Made by a program: the position numbers and the translations under genes. This document shows positions 29,646-38,456 of a stretch of 64,000 bases of DNA, in pieces. Source of the DNA: Pseudomonadota bacterium (lineage in GTDB: Bacteria > Pseudomonadota > Gammaproteobacteria > Burkholderiales > Burkholderiaceae_C). The DNA lies in assembly GCA_021846965.1 (NCBI GenBank), contig JAJZWA010000004.1, positions 1 through 64,000 of the forward strand, written 5' to 3'. Positions within the stretch are counted from its first letter, which is position 1. Each line of letters opens with the position of its first letter. The notes under the pieces were generated by a model. The model made no database searches. It worked only from the letters and a program-made list of their open reading frames with translations, and was not told the origin of the DNA.

Positions 29646-30941
29646 CTACACCAGGCCCTCGAACGGCAGGAAATCCACTTCCTCCCCCGCGGCCACGTTG
29701 CCGCGATCGTGCTCCAGCACCAGGAGCCCGTCGGCCTGGCTCATCGAGTGCAGCACCCCGGAGCCCTGGTTGCCGGTGCTCGCAGCTTCCCAGCGCCCGT
29801 CGGGCAGGCGGCGCAGCGTGGCCCGCTGGTATTCGGTGCGGCCCGGTCGCTTGCGCAGCGCCTGTGCCGCCACCGCGCGCAGCAGCAGGGGCTCGGCCGG
29901 GGCGGCGCCCATGAGGCGCAGCAGCAACTCGCGCACCAGCACGTAGAAGGTCACCATCACGGCCACCGGGTTGCCCGGCAGGCCCAGCAGCACCGTGTCG
30001 CCGGCCTCGCAGCGCAGCAGCCCGCAGGCCAGCGGGCGTCCCGGGCGCAGCGCCACCTGGCGGAACGCGACCTCTCCCAGGCGCGCCAGGGTGCGTCCCA
30101 GGTGGTCGGCGTCGCCGACCCCCAGACCGCCGGAGCTGATCACCACGTCGGCCTGTTCGCAGCCACGACGCAGCGCCGCCTCCAGCAGCCGCGGGTCGTC
30201 CGGCACCAGCCCCAGGTCCAGCGCCTCGCAGCCCAGGCGCGCCAGCATGGCCCACAGGGTGTGGCGGTTGCTGTCGTAGATGCAGCCGGCATCGAGGGGC
30301 TGGCCGATGGAGCGCAGTTCATCCCCGCTGGACAGGAAGGCCACGCGCAGGCGCCTGCGCACCGGCAGCTCGCCGATGCCCAGCGAGGCCGCCAGCCCCA
30401 GATCGGCGGCGCGCAGCACGCGCCCCTGCTGCAGCGCCGCGCGCCCGGCGCACAGATCCTCGCCGCGGCGACGCACATGGTCGCCGGCGCGTACCGCGCC
30501 GGGCGGGATGTGCAGCTGCCCCTCGGTTTCGCGGCACAGCTCCTGCGGCACCACGGTGTCGCAGCCGGCCGGCAGCACCGCGCCCGTCATGATGCGCACG
30601 CAGGCCCGCGCGGGCAGCTCGCCGGCGAAGGCATGCCCCGCCAGCGCCCGCCCGACCACGCGCAGGCTTGCCGGCGCGGCCTCCACCAGGTCGGCCCCGC
30701 GCAGCGCGTAGCCGTCCATGGCGGCGTTGTCGTGGGCGGGCACGTCGAAGGGCGCCACCACGTCGGCGCCCAGCACGCGCTGCAAGGCTTCGTGCAGGGG
30801 CACCAGCCGGCTTTCCAGCCGCGGCGCGGGCAGCTGGCGCAGCATGTCGCGCGCCTGCTCCACGCTGAGCAGGGCGTCTTCGGCGGGCGAGGCGGGCGAG
30901 GAGGGCGCTGACATCTCGGATTTCCCGGGCAGGCTTCGCAT
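29646..30941 (-). CDS. moeA: Molybdopterin molybdenumtransferase MoeA
   Basis: 431 residues. Landmarks are PAHDNAAMDGYALRGADL near residue 70, IMTGAVLPAGCDTVVPQE, FLSSGDELRSIGQPLDAGCIYDSNRHTLWAML near residue 215, the catalytic ISSGGLGVGDADHLGRTL region (family: SSGGVSVGxxD), and LLGLPGNPVAVMVTF. It inserts molybdate into adenylated molybdopterin. The ATG at 30941 overlaps the mobA stop as TGATG; a second ATG at 30914 is possible. End of moaA-mobA-moeA. Confidence 0.93.
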   Translation of the reverse strand: MRSLPGKSEMSAPSSPASPAEDALLSVEQARDMLRQLPAPRLESRLVPLHEALQRVLGADVVAPFDVPAHDNAAMDGYALRGADLVEAAPASLRVVGRALAGHAFAGELPARACVRIMTGAVLPAGCDTVVPQELCRETEGQLHIPPGAVRAGDHVRRRGEDLCAGRAALQQGRVLRAADLGLAASLGIGELPVRRRLRVAFLSSGDELRSIGQPLDAGCIYDSNRHTLWAMLARLGCEALDLGLVPDDPRLLEAALRRGCEQADVVISSGGLGVGDADHLGRTLARLGEVAFRQVALRPGRPLACGLLRCEAGDTVLLGLPGNPVAVMVTFYVLVRELLLRLMGAAPAEPLLLRAVAAQALRKRPGRTEYQRATLRRLPDGRWEAASTGNQGSGVLHSMSQADGLLVLEHDRGNVAAGEEVDFLPFEGLV

Positions 30942-31570
30942 CAGTCGGGCGCCCGCAGGGCCTCGAGCTGTTGCGGCAGGTTGATATTGTCGAAGGCGCG
31001 CGGGTCCTCGAACACGGCTTCGGCGAAACCCACCGTCCGCAGCCAGTCCTCGACCTTGCGGCCGTCGCCGCGCAGGAACTCGAGCAGCGACTCCAGCAGA
31101 TCGCTGCGCAGCAGCGCATGCACCGGCTGGCGGCGCCCGCCGGCCACGGCGATGGCGGCGTCGCGCCCGGCCGCCAGCGCGGCCTGCCCCAGGCGTTGCG
31201 CCAGATCCGGCGGCAGCCAGGGGCCGTCGCAGGGCACGCACAGCAGCCACGGCGTGGCGCAGGCGCGCAGGCCCGCGGCGATGCCGGCCAGTGGGCCGGC
31301 GAAGGCCTGCGGCTGCGCGTCGGGCAGCACCCTCGCTCCCAGCCTGGCGTACTCGTCCAGGTGCCTGTTGGCGCTGATCAACAGCGCCCCCACCTGGGGC
31401 GACAGGCGACGCAGCGCGTGGCCCGCCAGGCTCAGGCCGTGCAGGTCCAGCAGGCCCTTGTCGGCCCCGCCCATGCGCGAGCCGCGCCCGCCGGCCAGCA
31501 CCAGCCCGGTGATGCGGGAGGGATCGATCGAAGCCCGCGCATCCGCGGCCCCCGCATCGCGCTCGGCCAT
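30941..31570 (-). CDS. mobA: Molybdenum cofactor guanylyltransferase MobA
   Basis: 209 residues. The nucleotide-binding signature LVLAGGRGSRMGGADKGLL is near residue 24, and the metal-binding Asp is in LLCVPCDGPWLPP near residue 105. It attaches GMP to Mo-molybdopterin, giving the bis-MGD cofactor of DMSO-reductase-family enzymes. It lies 1 bp from moaA and overlaps moeA, forming a compact cofactor operon. Confidence 0.93.
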   Translation of the reverse strand: MAERDAGAADARASIDPSRITGLVLAGGRGSRMGGADKGLLDLHGLSLAGHALRRLSPQVGALLISANRHLDEYARLGARVLPDAQPQAFAGPLAGIAAGLRACATPWLLCVPCDGPWLPPDLAQRLGQAALAAGRDAAIAVAGGRRQPVHALLRSDLLESLLEFLRGDGRKVEDWLRTVGFAEAVFEDPRAFDNINLPQQLEALRAPD

Positions 31571-31571
31571 C

Positions 31572-32711
31572 TCAGCCGCCGATGTAGGACATCTCGACCC
31601 GCCGCGGCGAGGGCGCGCCGGTATCGGGGGCGGCCTGGCCGCGCAATTCCGAGTAGCGGTCCGCGCGCGCCGTCCAGACCTGGGCGATGGCCCCGCGCAG
31701 CGCCTGGTCGCTCACCGCCTGCACGCCGCGTGCGGCGTCGCCGCGCAGCAGCGCGCGCAGGTCATGGCCGTGGCTGGCGAACAGGCACAGGTACAGCTTG
31801 CCCTCCATCGACAGCCGCGCGCGGTTGCAATCGCGGCAGAAGGCCCGCGTGACGCTGGAGATGAGCCCGATCTCCAGGCTGCCGTCGGCCAGCATCCAGC
31901 GCTCGGCGGTCTCGCCCACGACGGTAGGGTCCAGCGCCCGCAGGGGGTAGCGCTCGCCGATGCGCTCGAGCAACTCGGCGGCGGGCAGGACCTGGTCCAT
32001 GCGCCAGCCATTGGTGTTGCCCACGTCCATGAACTCGATGAACCGCAGCACCACGCCGCTGCCCCGGAAATGCTCGATCATCGGCAGCACCTGGTGGTCG
32101 TTGACCCCGCGCTGCACCACCATGTTCACCTTCACCGGAGCCAGTCCCGCCTGCTGCGCGGCACGGATGCCCTCGAGCACCGTGGCCACCGGGAAGTCCA
32201 CGTCGTTCATGCGCCGGAACACCTCGTCATCCACCGCGTCCAGGCTCACCGTGACGCGGTGCAGACCGGCCTCGCGCAGCGCCTGCGCCTTGCGCGCCAG
32301 CGCCGAGGCGTTGGTGGTCATGGTCAGCTCCACGGCCTCGCCTTCGGCGCCGCGCAGGCGCGCCAGCATGGCCACCAGCTGCTCCACGCCGCGGCGCAGC
32401 AGCGGCTCGCCGCCGGTGATGCGCAGCTTGCGCACGCCGAGCTCCACGAAGGCGCGCGCCACGCGCTCGATCTCCTCGAAGCGAAGCAGCTCGTCATGGC
32501 GCAGGAATTCATAGTGCGTGTCGAAGATCTCCTTCGGCATGCAGTAGGTGCAGCGGAAATTGCAGCGGTCCGTCACCGAGATTCGCAGGTCGTGCAGCGG
32601 CCTGCCCAGGCGATCGTGCACCTGGCTTCCCGCCGCGGGCGCCACCGCGGGGACCTGGGGAATGCTCGCCGCGTAGCGGTGATCGACCAGCGGAATGGTT
32701 CGTTCGGACAT
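31572..32711 (-). CDS. moaA: GTP 3',8-cyclase MoaA (radical SAM)
   Basis: 379 residues. The radical SAM cluster motif is [19 protein letters not shown] near residue 45, and the C-terminal second cluster is [22 protein letters not shown]. The chain ends in GG (SYIGG), the tail needed for cyclisation chemistry. It converts GTP to the 3',8-cyclic intermediate in the first step of molybdenum cofactor synthesis. First gene of the mo operon; the ATG at 32711 adds a variable N-terminus of about 25 residues. Confidence 0.95.
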   Translation of the reverse strand: MSERTIPLVDHRYAASIPQVPAVAPAAGSQVHDRLGRPLHDLRISVTDRCNFRCTYCMPKEIFDTHYEFLRHDELLRFEEIERVARAFVELGVRKLRITGGEPLLRRGVEQLVAMLARLRGAEGEAVELTMTTNASALARKAQALREAGLHRVTVSLDAVDDEVFRRMNDVDFPVATVLEGIRAAQQAGLAPVKVNMVVQRGVNDHQVLPMIEHFRGSGVVLRFIEFMDVGNTNGWRMDQVLPAAELLERIGERYPLRALDPTVVGETAERWMLADGSLEIGLISSVTRAFCRDCNRARLSMEGKLYLCLFASHGHDLRALLRGDAARGVQAVSDQALRGAIAQVWTARADRYSELRGQAAPDTGAPSPRRVEMSYIGG

Positions 32712-32885
32712 GCACGCATTATCGACAAATCCGCACCCCGCTGCCGTGCGCCTTGCGCCTGGCCGGGGGCTGCGCGCGCAGGCACGAGCCAGGGTCGACG
32801 CCGTTGTTGCGGCGCGTCAAGGCGCGTAGCATCGGGCGTTTGCGGCGGCGAGGGCCGGGCCGCACTTCCTGTCCGAAAGCATCCC

Positions 32886-33668
32886 ATGGCTTATACGATC
32901 GATCTTTCCGGGCGCGTCGCGCTCGTCACCGGAGCGTCCAGCGGCCTCGGCTGGCAGTTCGCGCGCGCGCTGGCGGGCGCCGGCGCCGCCGTGGTGCTGG
33001 CCAGCCGGCGCACCGAGCGCCTCAAGGAGCTGCGTGCCAGCATCGAGGGCGCCGGCGGCGACGCCCACGTGGTGGCGCTGGACGTGGACGACCCTGCCAG
33101 CATCCGCAGCGCGGTGGCGCATGCGGAGACCGAGGTGGGCAACATCGACATCCTGGTCAACAACGCCGGCGTGTCGGTGGCCTCCAGGCTGGTCGACGTG
33201 CGGCCCGAGGATTTCGACCTGATGTTCGACACCAATGTGCGCGGCGCCTTTTTCGTCGCGCAGGAAGTGGCGCGACGCATGATCGCGCGCTCGCGCGGCG
33301 CCGCTCCGGGCACCTGGGCGGGAGGGCGCATCATCAACATCGCCTCCATGGCCGGGCTGCGCGTGCTGCCGCAGATCGGCGTGTACTCGATGAGCAAGGC
33401 GGCGGCGGTCCACATGACCCGCGCCATGGCGCTCGAATGGGGCCGCTTCGGCATCAACGTCAACGCCATCTGCCCCGGCTACATCGACACCGAGATGAAC
33501 CACGAGCATTGGGACACCGAAGCCGGGCGCAAGCTGGTCGACATGCTGCCGCGCAAGCGCGTGGGCCGGGCCGAGGACCTCGACCCCGTGCTGCTGATGC
33601 TGGCCAGCGGCCAGAGCCACTTCGTCAACGGCGCGGTCATCTCCGCCGACGACGGCTTCGGCGTCTGA
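32886..33668 (+). CDS. Short-chain dehydrogenase/reductase
   Basis: 260 residues, classical SDR. The NAD(P)-binding TGASSGLGWQFARAL is near residue 16, NNAGVSV near residue 93, the catalytic Ser in NIASMAGLR near residue 152, and YSMSKAAAV near residue 172 (Tyr-xxx-Lys). An Arg after the second strand (LASRRTERL) suggests NADP(H). It likely reduces or oxidises an acyl or hydroxy-acid intermediate. It lies 9 bp before a thioesterase gene, so the two may act on acyl-CoA intermediates together. Substrate not determined. Confidence 0.87.
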   Translation: MAYTIDLSGRVALVTGASSGLGWQFARALAGAGAAVVLASRRTERLKELRASIEGAGGDAHVVALDVDDPASIRSAVAHAETEVGNIDILVNNAGVSVASRLVDVRPEDFDLMFDTNVRGAFFVAQEVARRMIARSRGAAPGTWAGGRIINIASMAGLRVLPQIGVYSMSKAAAVHMTRAMALEWGRFGINVNAICPGYIDTEMNHEHWDTEAGRKLVDMLPRKRVGRAEDLDPVLLMLASGQSHFVNGAVISADDGFGV

Positions 33669-33677
33669 GGGGGCGCG

Positions 33678-34118
33678 ATGGAGTTCAGCCTTCCCGAACA
33701 GCGCCGCCTGGTGTTCGAGACCGTCGTGCCCATGCGCTGGGGCGACATGGACGCCATGGGGCACGTGAACAACACCCTGTACTTCCGCTACATGGAGATC
33801 GGCCGCATGGACTGGCTGCACGCGCTGCTGGAACAGGCCGGCAAGGGGCCCGACGCGCCGCCCGCGGGGCAGGGCCCGGTGGTGGTCAACGCCTTCTGCA
33901 ACTTCCTGCGCGAGCTGCGCCATCCCGGCTCGGTGCGGGTGCGGGTCTACGCGGCCAACCCCGGGCGCAGCAGTTTCGACACCTACTACGAGCTAGCGCG
34001 TGACGACAGCCCCGGGGAGGTCTACGCCAACGGCGGGGCCAAGGTCGTGTGGATCGACCACACGCTGCGCAAGAGCGTGGAGCTGCCCGCGGCCATGCGC
34101 CGCGCGGTCACGGGCTAG
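33678..34118 (+). CDS. Hotdog-fold acyl-CoA thioesterase (YbgC/4HBT type)
   Basis: 146 residues. The 4HBT signature is MRWGDMDAMGHVNNTLYFRYME near residue 18, with the catalytic Asp in GDMDAMGH. FLRELRHPGSVRVRV and GGAKVVWID complete the hotdog strands. The family hydrolyses acyl-CoA thioesters in the cytoplasm. It forms a two-gene unit with the SDR upstream. Confidence 0.86.
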   Translation: MEFSLPEQRRLVFETVVPMRWGDMDAMGHVNNTLYFRYMEIGRMDWLHALLEQAGKGPDAPPAGQGPVVVNAFCNFLRELRHPGSVRVRVYAANPGRSSFDTYYELARDDSPGEVYANGGAKVVWIDHTLRKSVELPAAMRRAVTG

Positions 34119-34126
34119 TGAGGCCA

Positions 34127-34903
34127 CTACTGGTGGATGACCCATTGTTCGTCCGAATTGCAGGTGGAGGCATGACAGCCTTGGATCCATGATCGAACGC
34201 CCTGCGTTCGGTCTGCCATACACACCGGAGTTCCACCATATCTCATGCCGGGGCCAGCATCGATCACTCCGCTTTGGTGCCAGTGGCATGGGTTGGATTC
34301 GAATACGGTCGAGTCGACGGCGAATTGCGCGGAGTAGGGGACATCAAGGAAGTCCACCCAACTGTAGGTGTTGTAGGGGCGATCCTTCGGCACGCGCCCT
34401 TGAACCGCGTGGGGTTCGATGCGGAACGTGGATATGGCTGGATTGGCCTGGTTTTCCGGCATGTATGGTTGTGCCGGAGCAGATTCGGTTCGACCTTGCG
34501 TCGTTGCTGGATCGGCCGGCACCCACCGGTAGATGCGCCCCTGGTCATCGACGGCAATGTCATGGGTGAATGCCGGCTCGTCGGTGGGCGGGCGTGCCAG
34601 CTTGCACCCGAAGCTATCGCCTCCCGGCGGGCTGACTACGACCTCGTTCTGGTCCGTGACGTCCATTCCTCCGTAGGCTGTGCACAGGGCCTGGTGGTAG
34701 GCATTGGCCTGAGCGGAGTGATGACCGGGATGGATGACCAGCATGCCATCGGCACGTTGGACGGCGCCCTGCATGAGAATGCTCAACGGCGGGCTCGCGA
34801 TGCGCTTGTAGCCTTCACGTTGCTCGCCTGTATCGAAGCCATCCGCCCCGGCAGCCGACGCCAGCATGGGGACGAGGAGAAAAGCCGGAATCGGTCGGCG
34901 CAT
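34127..34903 (-). CDS. Secreted Cys-containing protein of unknown function
   Basis: 258 residues, not recognised. A signal peptide (MRRPIPAFLLVPMLASAAGADG) points to export. The mature part has six Cys (in LCTAYGG, FGCKLAR, NPCHWHQ, PVCMADR, QGCHAS and TCNSDEQ), which could form three disulfides. It is otherwise rich in Gln, Asp and Trp, with no obvious repeats. Base composition is lower in GC than its neighbours, and the gene stands alone between two backbone units, which suggests later arrival. The extent rests on the clean signal peptide. Confidence 0.65.
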   Translation of the reverse strand: MRRPIPAFLLVPMLASAAGADGFDTGEQREGYKRIASPPLSILMQGAVQRADGMLVIHPGHHSAQANAYHQALCTAYGGMDVTDQNEVVVSPPGGDSFGCKLARPPTDEPAFTHDIAVDDQGRIYRWVPADPATTQGRTESAPAQPYMPENQANPAISTFRIEPHAVQGRVPKDRPYNTYSWVDFLDVPYSAQFAVDSTVFESNPCHWHQSGVIDAGPGMRYGGTPVCMADRTQGVRSWIQGCHASTCNSDEQWVIHQ

Positions 34904-35093
34904 GATGAACTCCGGAAGTCGGCGAAGGAGCGCATCGTAGGTCGTGCCTGCACTTTCCGGGACGTTCCATGCATGGGCGAGGGGCCATTTTTGTAGTTCG
35001 AGCCCCCGGCGATGATCACTCCATGCGTGTCCGCGCCGCCGATCGCTTCCGCAGGCACGGGAACGAAATGGCAGTCATTCGCGGGACAGCCTG

Positions 35094-35927
35094 CTAGCCG
35101 CGTTCAAACTTGGCGCGCCAGGCTTCCCACAGCAGGCGCAGCGGCGGCAGGCTGATGCGCTGCTCGAGCAGGGCGTGGTCCGCCTGCTCGAGTTCGCGCA
35201 GCAAGGCCTCGCCCATGCGGCCCAGCGCGCCCGGCACCCGTCCCGCGCGGCCCATGCCGCGAGGGCGCAGCGAGCGTGCCGCCTGCAGGCGCAGCCGCGT
35301 CTGTGCCGCCGCCTCGCGCAGCGCCGCGCGCATTTGCGGGGAGTCGCGCAGCTGCGTGAAATCCTGCTCCCCCAGACCATGGGCGCGCAGCAGCGAGCGC
35401 GGCAGGCGCACCACCTGCTCGCGCGCGTCGCGGCCGACGTCACGCAGCAGCACCACCAGATCCAGCGCGGCCGCCAGCTCCGCGAAATAGGCCTGCGCCG
35501 CCGGGTCGTCGCCTCCGGCCAGGCGCATGGCCACGCGCGCCACGCTGCCGCTGCCGCGCAGCAGTTCGGCGTGCAGCGCGTCCCAGTCCGCGCGCGCGGA
35601 AGGGGCCGCCGGCTGCACCGTGTCCAGCGCCTGCTCCAGCAGCGCCGCCGCGCCCGCGGCCTCGCGCAGCGCCGGATGCAGTTCCCGCAGCAGCGGATGC
35701 TCCGGCCGGCCCTGCTCGATCAGCTGCAGCTGCCCGCGCCACCATCCCAGTTTGGCCGCGCCGACGATCGGATCCGATACCGAGGCCGGGATCACCCGCA
35801 CGGCACGCCACCAGGCCTGCAGCAGCAGGAGATTGCGCCGCCGTTGCCCCGGAAGGTGCAGCGTGGCGTAGTACCACGCGGTGCCGCGTGGGGCGAAATC
35901 GGGCTGCAGGGGGTCTACGGTGGCCAT
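35094..35927 (-). CDS. Squalene/phytoene-synthase-like protein, probably non-catalytic
   Basis: 277 residues, all helical. The second Asp motif of the family is present as LDLVVLLRDVGRDAREQVVRLP near residue 165 (compare [20 protein letters not shown]). The first motif, normally DDVVD after the conserved ALYAFCR helix, is replaced by a stretch without acidic pairs (LLQAWWRAVRVIPASVSDP). Without the first Asp cluster the magnesium-diphosphate site would be incomplete. It could act as an assembly or regulatory protein, as proposed for the mitochondrial relative NDUFAF6. It is a single gene upstream of tRNA-Leu. Confidence 0.65.
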   Translation of the reverse strand: MATVDPLQPDFAPRGTAWYYATLHLPGQRRRNLLLLQAWWRAVRVIPASVSDPIVGAAKLGWWRGQLQLIEQGRPEHPLLRELHPALREAAGAAALLEQALDTVQPAAPSARADWDALHAELLRGSGSVARVAMRLAGGDDPAAQAYFAELAAALDLVVLLRDVGRDAREQVVRLPRSLLRAHGLGEQDFTQLRDSPQMRAALREAAAQTRLRLQAARSLRPRGMGRAGRVPGALGRMGEALLRELEQADHALLEQRISLPPLRLLWEAWRAKFERG

Positions 35928-36113
35928 GGATCGGGGATCGGGAGGGGCGTTCCAGCTTGCCTTGGGGGCGCGCCCGGCGCAAAGGATAGAATGCTTTTTT
36001 CGCCGACGTCTGCACGACGCCGCGGCACGCCGCCTGCAGTCGCGTCCCCATCCCGGCCGCGACGCAATGGCCGAGCGGAAGTCGGGGGCATCGCGCCGGC
36101 GCCGAGGATGCGC

Positions 36114-36200
36114 GCGAGGGTGGCGAAATTGGTAGACGCACCAGGTTTAGGTCCTGACGCCCTCACAGGCGTGGGGGTTCGAGTCCCCCCCCTCGCACCA
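36114..36200 (+). tRNA. tRNA-Leu (UAG anticodon)
   Basis: 87 nt including an encoded CCA end. The acceptor arms GCGAGGG and CCCTCGC pair perfectly. The D-arm is GGCGAAATTGGTAGACGC, the anticodon loop TTTAGGT gives TAG, a long variable arm follows as in class II tRNAs, and the T-arm is GGGGGTTCGAGTCCCCC. It would read CUN leucine codons. It lies 43 bp upstream of the trigger factor gene. Confidence 0.97.
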
Positions 36201-36243
36201 TGACGCCCCCGGCCGAACTTTTGATCGAACAACGGATTTTTCC

Positions 36244-37557
36244 ATGACAGCCGTAGAAACCCTGGATAAGCTGCAACGCCGCATCACCGTCTCGGTGCCC
36301 AAGGCGGACCTGCAGAGCGAAGTCGTTGCGCGCCTGAAGAACATGTCCCGCACGGCGCGCGTGTCCGGATTCCGCCCCGGCAAGGTGCCGCTGACCGTGC
36401 TGCAAAAGCGCTACGGCCCGTCGGTGGAAGCCGAGGTGCTGCAGGACAAGGTGGGCCAGGTGTTCTTCGAGGCCGTGCGCGCCGCCCACGTGCGCGTGGC
36501 CGGCATGCCCCGCTTCACCCCGCACGACGGTTCCGACGCCGCCGAGGCCTTCGCCTTCGACGCCGAGTTCGAGGTCTACCCCGACATCGCGCTGGGCGAC
36601 CTGTCCGGCGTGGAGGTCGAGCGCGCCGCCTGCGAGGTGGACGAAGCCGCCGTGGACAAGACCGTCGACGTGCTGCGCCGCCAGCGCCGCAGCTTCGTCG
36701 AGCGCGACGCTGCCGACGGCGCCGCGCGCGACGGCGACCGCGTCACCGTGGACTTCGCCGGCACCATCGACGACGTCGCCTTCCCCGGCGGCAGCGCCGA
36801 GGGCTTCGCCTTCGTGCTGGGCGAGGGCCGCATGCTGCCCGAGTTCGAAACCGGCGTGACCGGGCGCAAGGCCGGCGAGGAAACCGATTTCGACCTGCAT
36901 TTCCCCGAGGATTACCAGGGCCGCGAGGTCGCCGGCAAGACCGCCCGCTTCCACGTGCGCGTGCAGAAGGTCGAAGCGCAGCAGCTGCCCGAGGTGAACT
37001 CCGAGTTCGCCACCGAGCTGGGCGTGCCCGATGGCGACGTGGCCAAGCTGCGTGACGACATCCGCCGCAACCTGGAGCGCGAGGTCAAGGCCCGCCTGAG
37101 CTCGCGCAATCGCAACGCCGCCATGGAAGCCCTGCTGAAGGTCAACCCGGTCGACCTGCCCGCCGGCGTGGTCGCCGAGGAGATCGAGCAGCTCATTCGA
37201 GGCGCGCGCGAGGACCTGGCCGCCCGCGGCATGAAGGATGTGGACAAACTGCCCATCTCCCCCGACATGTTCCGCGATCAGGCCGAGCGCCGCGTGCGCC
37301 TGGGCCTGATCGTCGCCGAGCTGGTGAAGGAACACGAACTGCACGCCAAGCCCGAGCAGATCCGCGCCCACGTGGAGAACCTGGCCTCCAGCTACGAGGA
37401 TCCGCAGGAAGTCGTGCGCTGGTACTACGGCGACCAGCAGCGCCTGTCGCAGGTGGAGTCCATCGTCATCGAGAACAACGTCGCCGACTACGTGTTCGAG
37501 AAGGCCCGCACCACCGACAAGGCGCTGAGTTTCGACGAGCTGATGCAGTCGAACTGA
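36244..37557 (+). CDS. tig: Trigger factor
   Basis: 437 residues. The ribosome-binding N-terminal domain ends in the signature VSGFRPGKVPLTVLQKRYG near residue 38. The FKBP-type prolyl isomerase domain (DRVTVDFAGTIDDVAFPGGSAEGFAFVLGEG) is near residue 165, followed by the helical C-terminal arms. It binds nascent chains at the ribosome exit. Gene order tig-clpP-clpX-lon is the usual proteobacterial block. Confidence 0.97.
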   Translation: MTAVETLDKLQRRITVSVPKADLQSEVVARLKNMSRTARVSGFRPGKVPLTVLQKRYGPSVEAEVLQDKVGQVFFEAVRAAHVRVAGMPRFTPHDGSDAAEAFAFDAEFEVYPDIALGDLSGVEVERAACEVDEAAVDKTVDVLRRQRRSFVERDAADGAARDGDRVTVDFAGTIDDVAFPGGSAEGFAFVLGEGRMLPEFETGVTGRKAGEETDFDLHFPEDYQGREVAGKTARFHVRVQKVEAQQLPEVNSEFATELGVPDGDVAKLRDDIRRNLEREVKARLSSRNRNAAMEALLKVNPVDLPAGVVAEEIEQLIRGAREDLAARGMKDVDKLPISPDMFRDQAERRVRLGLIVAELVKEHELHAKPEQIRAHVENLASSYEDPQEVVRWYYGDQQRLSQVESIVIENNVADYVFEKARTTDKALSFDELMQSN

Positions 37558-37592
37558 GGGCACGCAAGCCCGCTGCGCGCGTCCGCCCAGGG

Positions 37593-37645
37593 CCGCCCGG
37601 CCCGCGTCAGGCTGCCACCCGGCGGCGGCGCGGCCGGGCGGTTTT
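37593..37645 (+). terminator. Rho-independent terminator after tig
   Basis: CCGCCCGGCC at 37593-37602 pairs with GGCCGGGCGG at 37632-37641, and TTTT follows at 37642-37645. The 29-base loop contains a further small G/C stem. It lies 36 bases after the trigger factor stop and should separate tig from clpP transcription, at least in part. Confidence 0.75.
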
Positions 37646-37813
37646 GCTTGGCAGGCCGCCGGCACCGTGCTTCGTCCGCAGCTCGCCCATGCTGGCCTCC
37701 CGAATGCCCCTTCTTTTATGGGGGTCAAATCCCGCGTTGCCCGGGCGCGACCGTTCCCGGCGGCAGGGCGGGGGGCATGCTAACCTTGAAGCATTCCATC
37801 GCATCCCACAGTC

Positions 37814-38422
37814 ATGAGTGCCCTAGAAACCCAAAACCTCGGCATGGTGCCGATCGTCATCGAACAGAGCGGTCGCGGCGAGCGGGCCTACGACATCTAT
37901 TCGCGCCTGCTGCGCGAGCGGGTGATCTTCCTGGTGGGGCCCATCAACGACCAGACCGCCAACCTGGTGGTGGCGCAACTGCTGTTCCTGGAATCCGAGA
38001 ATCCCGACAAGGACATCTCGCTGTACATCAATTCCCCGGGTGGATCGGTTTCCGCCGGGATGGCGATTTTCGACACCATGCAATTCATCAAGCCCGACGT
38101 GTCCACGCTGTGCGTGGGCCTGGCGGCGAGCATGGGGGCCTTCCTGCTGGCCGCCGGCGCCAAGGGCAAGCGTTATTCCCTGCCCAATTCGCGGGTGATG
38201 ATCCACCAGCCGCTGGGCGGCGCCCAGGGGCAGGCCACCGACATCGAGATCCAGGCGCGCGAGATCCTGTATCTGCGTGAACGCCTGAACCGCATCCTGT
38301 CGGAGCGCACCGGCCAGCCGCTGGAGAAAATCGCCCTCGATACCGAGCGGGACTTCTTCATGTCCGCCGACCAGGCCAAGGAATACGGCCTGCTCGACGA
38401 AGTCATCGCCACCCGCACCTGA
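37814..38422 (+). CDS. clpP: ATP-dependent Clp protease proteolytic subunit
   Basis: 202 residues. The Ser nucleophile is in [14 protein letters not shown] near residue 103, the His in [14 protein letters not shown] near residue 128 and the Asp in [14 protein letters not shown] near residue 177. The [18 protein letters not shown] segment is also typical. ClpP forms the 14-mer proteolytic chamber that works with ClpX, encoded 34 bp downstream. Confidence 0.98.
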   Translation: MSALETQNLGMVPIVIEQSGRGERAYDIYSRLLRERVIFLVGPINDQTANLVVAQLLFLESENPDKDISLYINSPGGSVSAGMAIFDTMQFIKPDVSTLCVGLAASMGAFLLAAGAKGKRYSLPNSRVMIHQPLGGAQGQATDIEIQAREILYLRERLNRILSERTGQPLEKIALDTERDFFMSADQAKEYGLLDEVIATRT

Positions 38423-38456
38423 GACTCGTCTCCCCCACGTATCACCCTAGCGAGCC

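Noticed and set aside
30981..33668. Long open + strand frame across moeA/mobA/moaA
   Set aside because: Only its last 260 codons (from 32886) are a real gene, the SDR. The rest is antisense to the molybdenum cofactor genes.
37607..37804. Small minus-strand frame between tig and clpP
   Set aside because: It overlaps the tig terminator, is Arg/Pro-rich and has no ribosome site or recognisable feature.
37780..37813. Sigma32 promoter before clpP (CTTGAAG near 37786)
   Set aside because: The -35-like element is good, but the expected -10 would be CCCACAGT and would place the start inside the clpP coding sequence.
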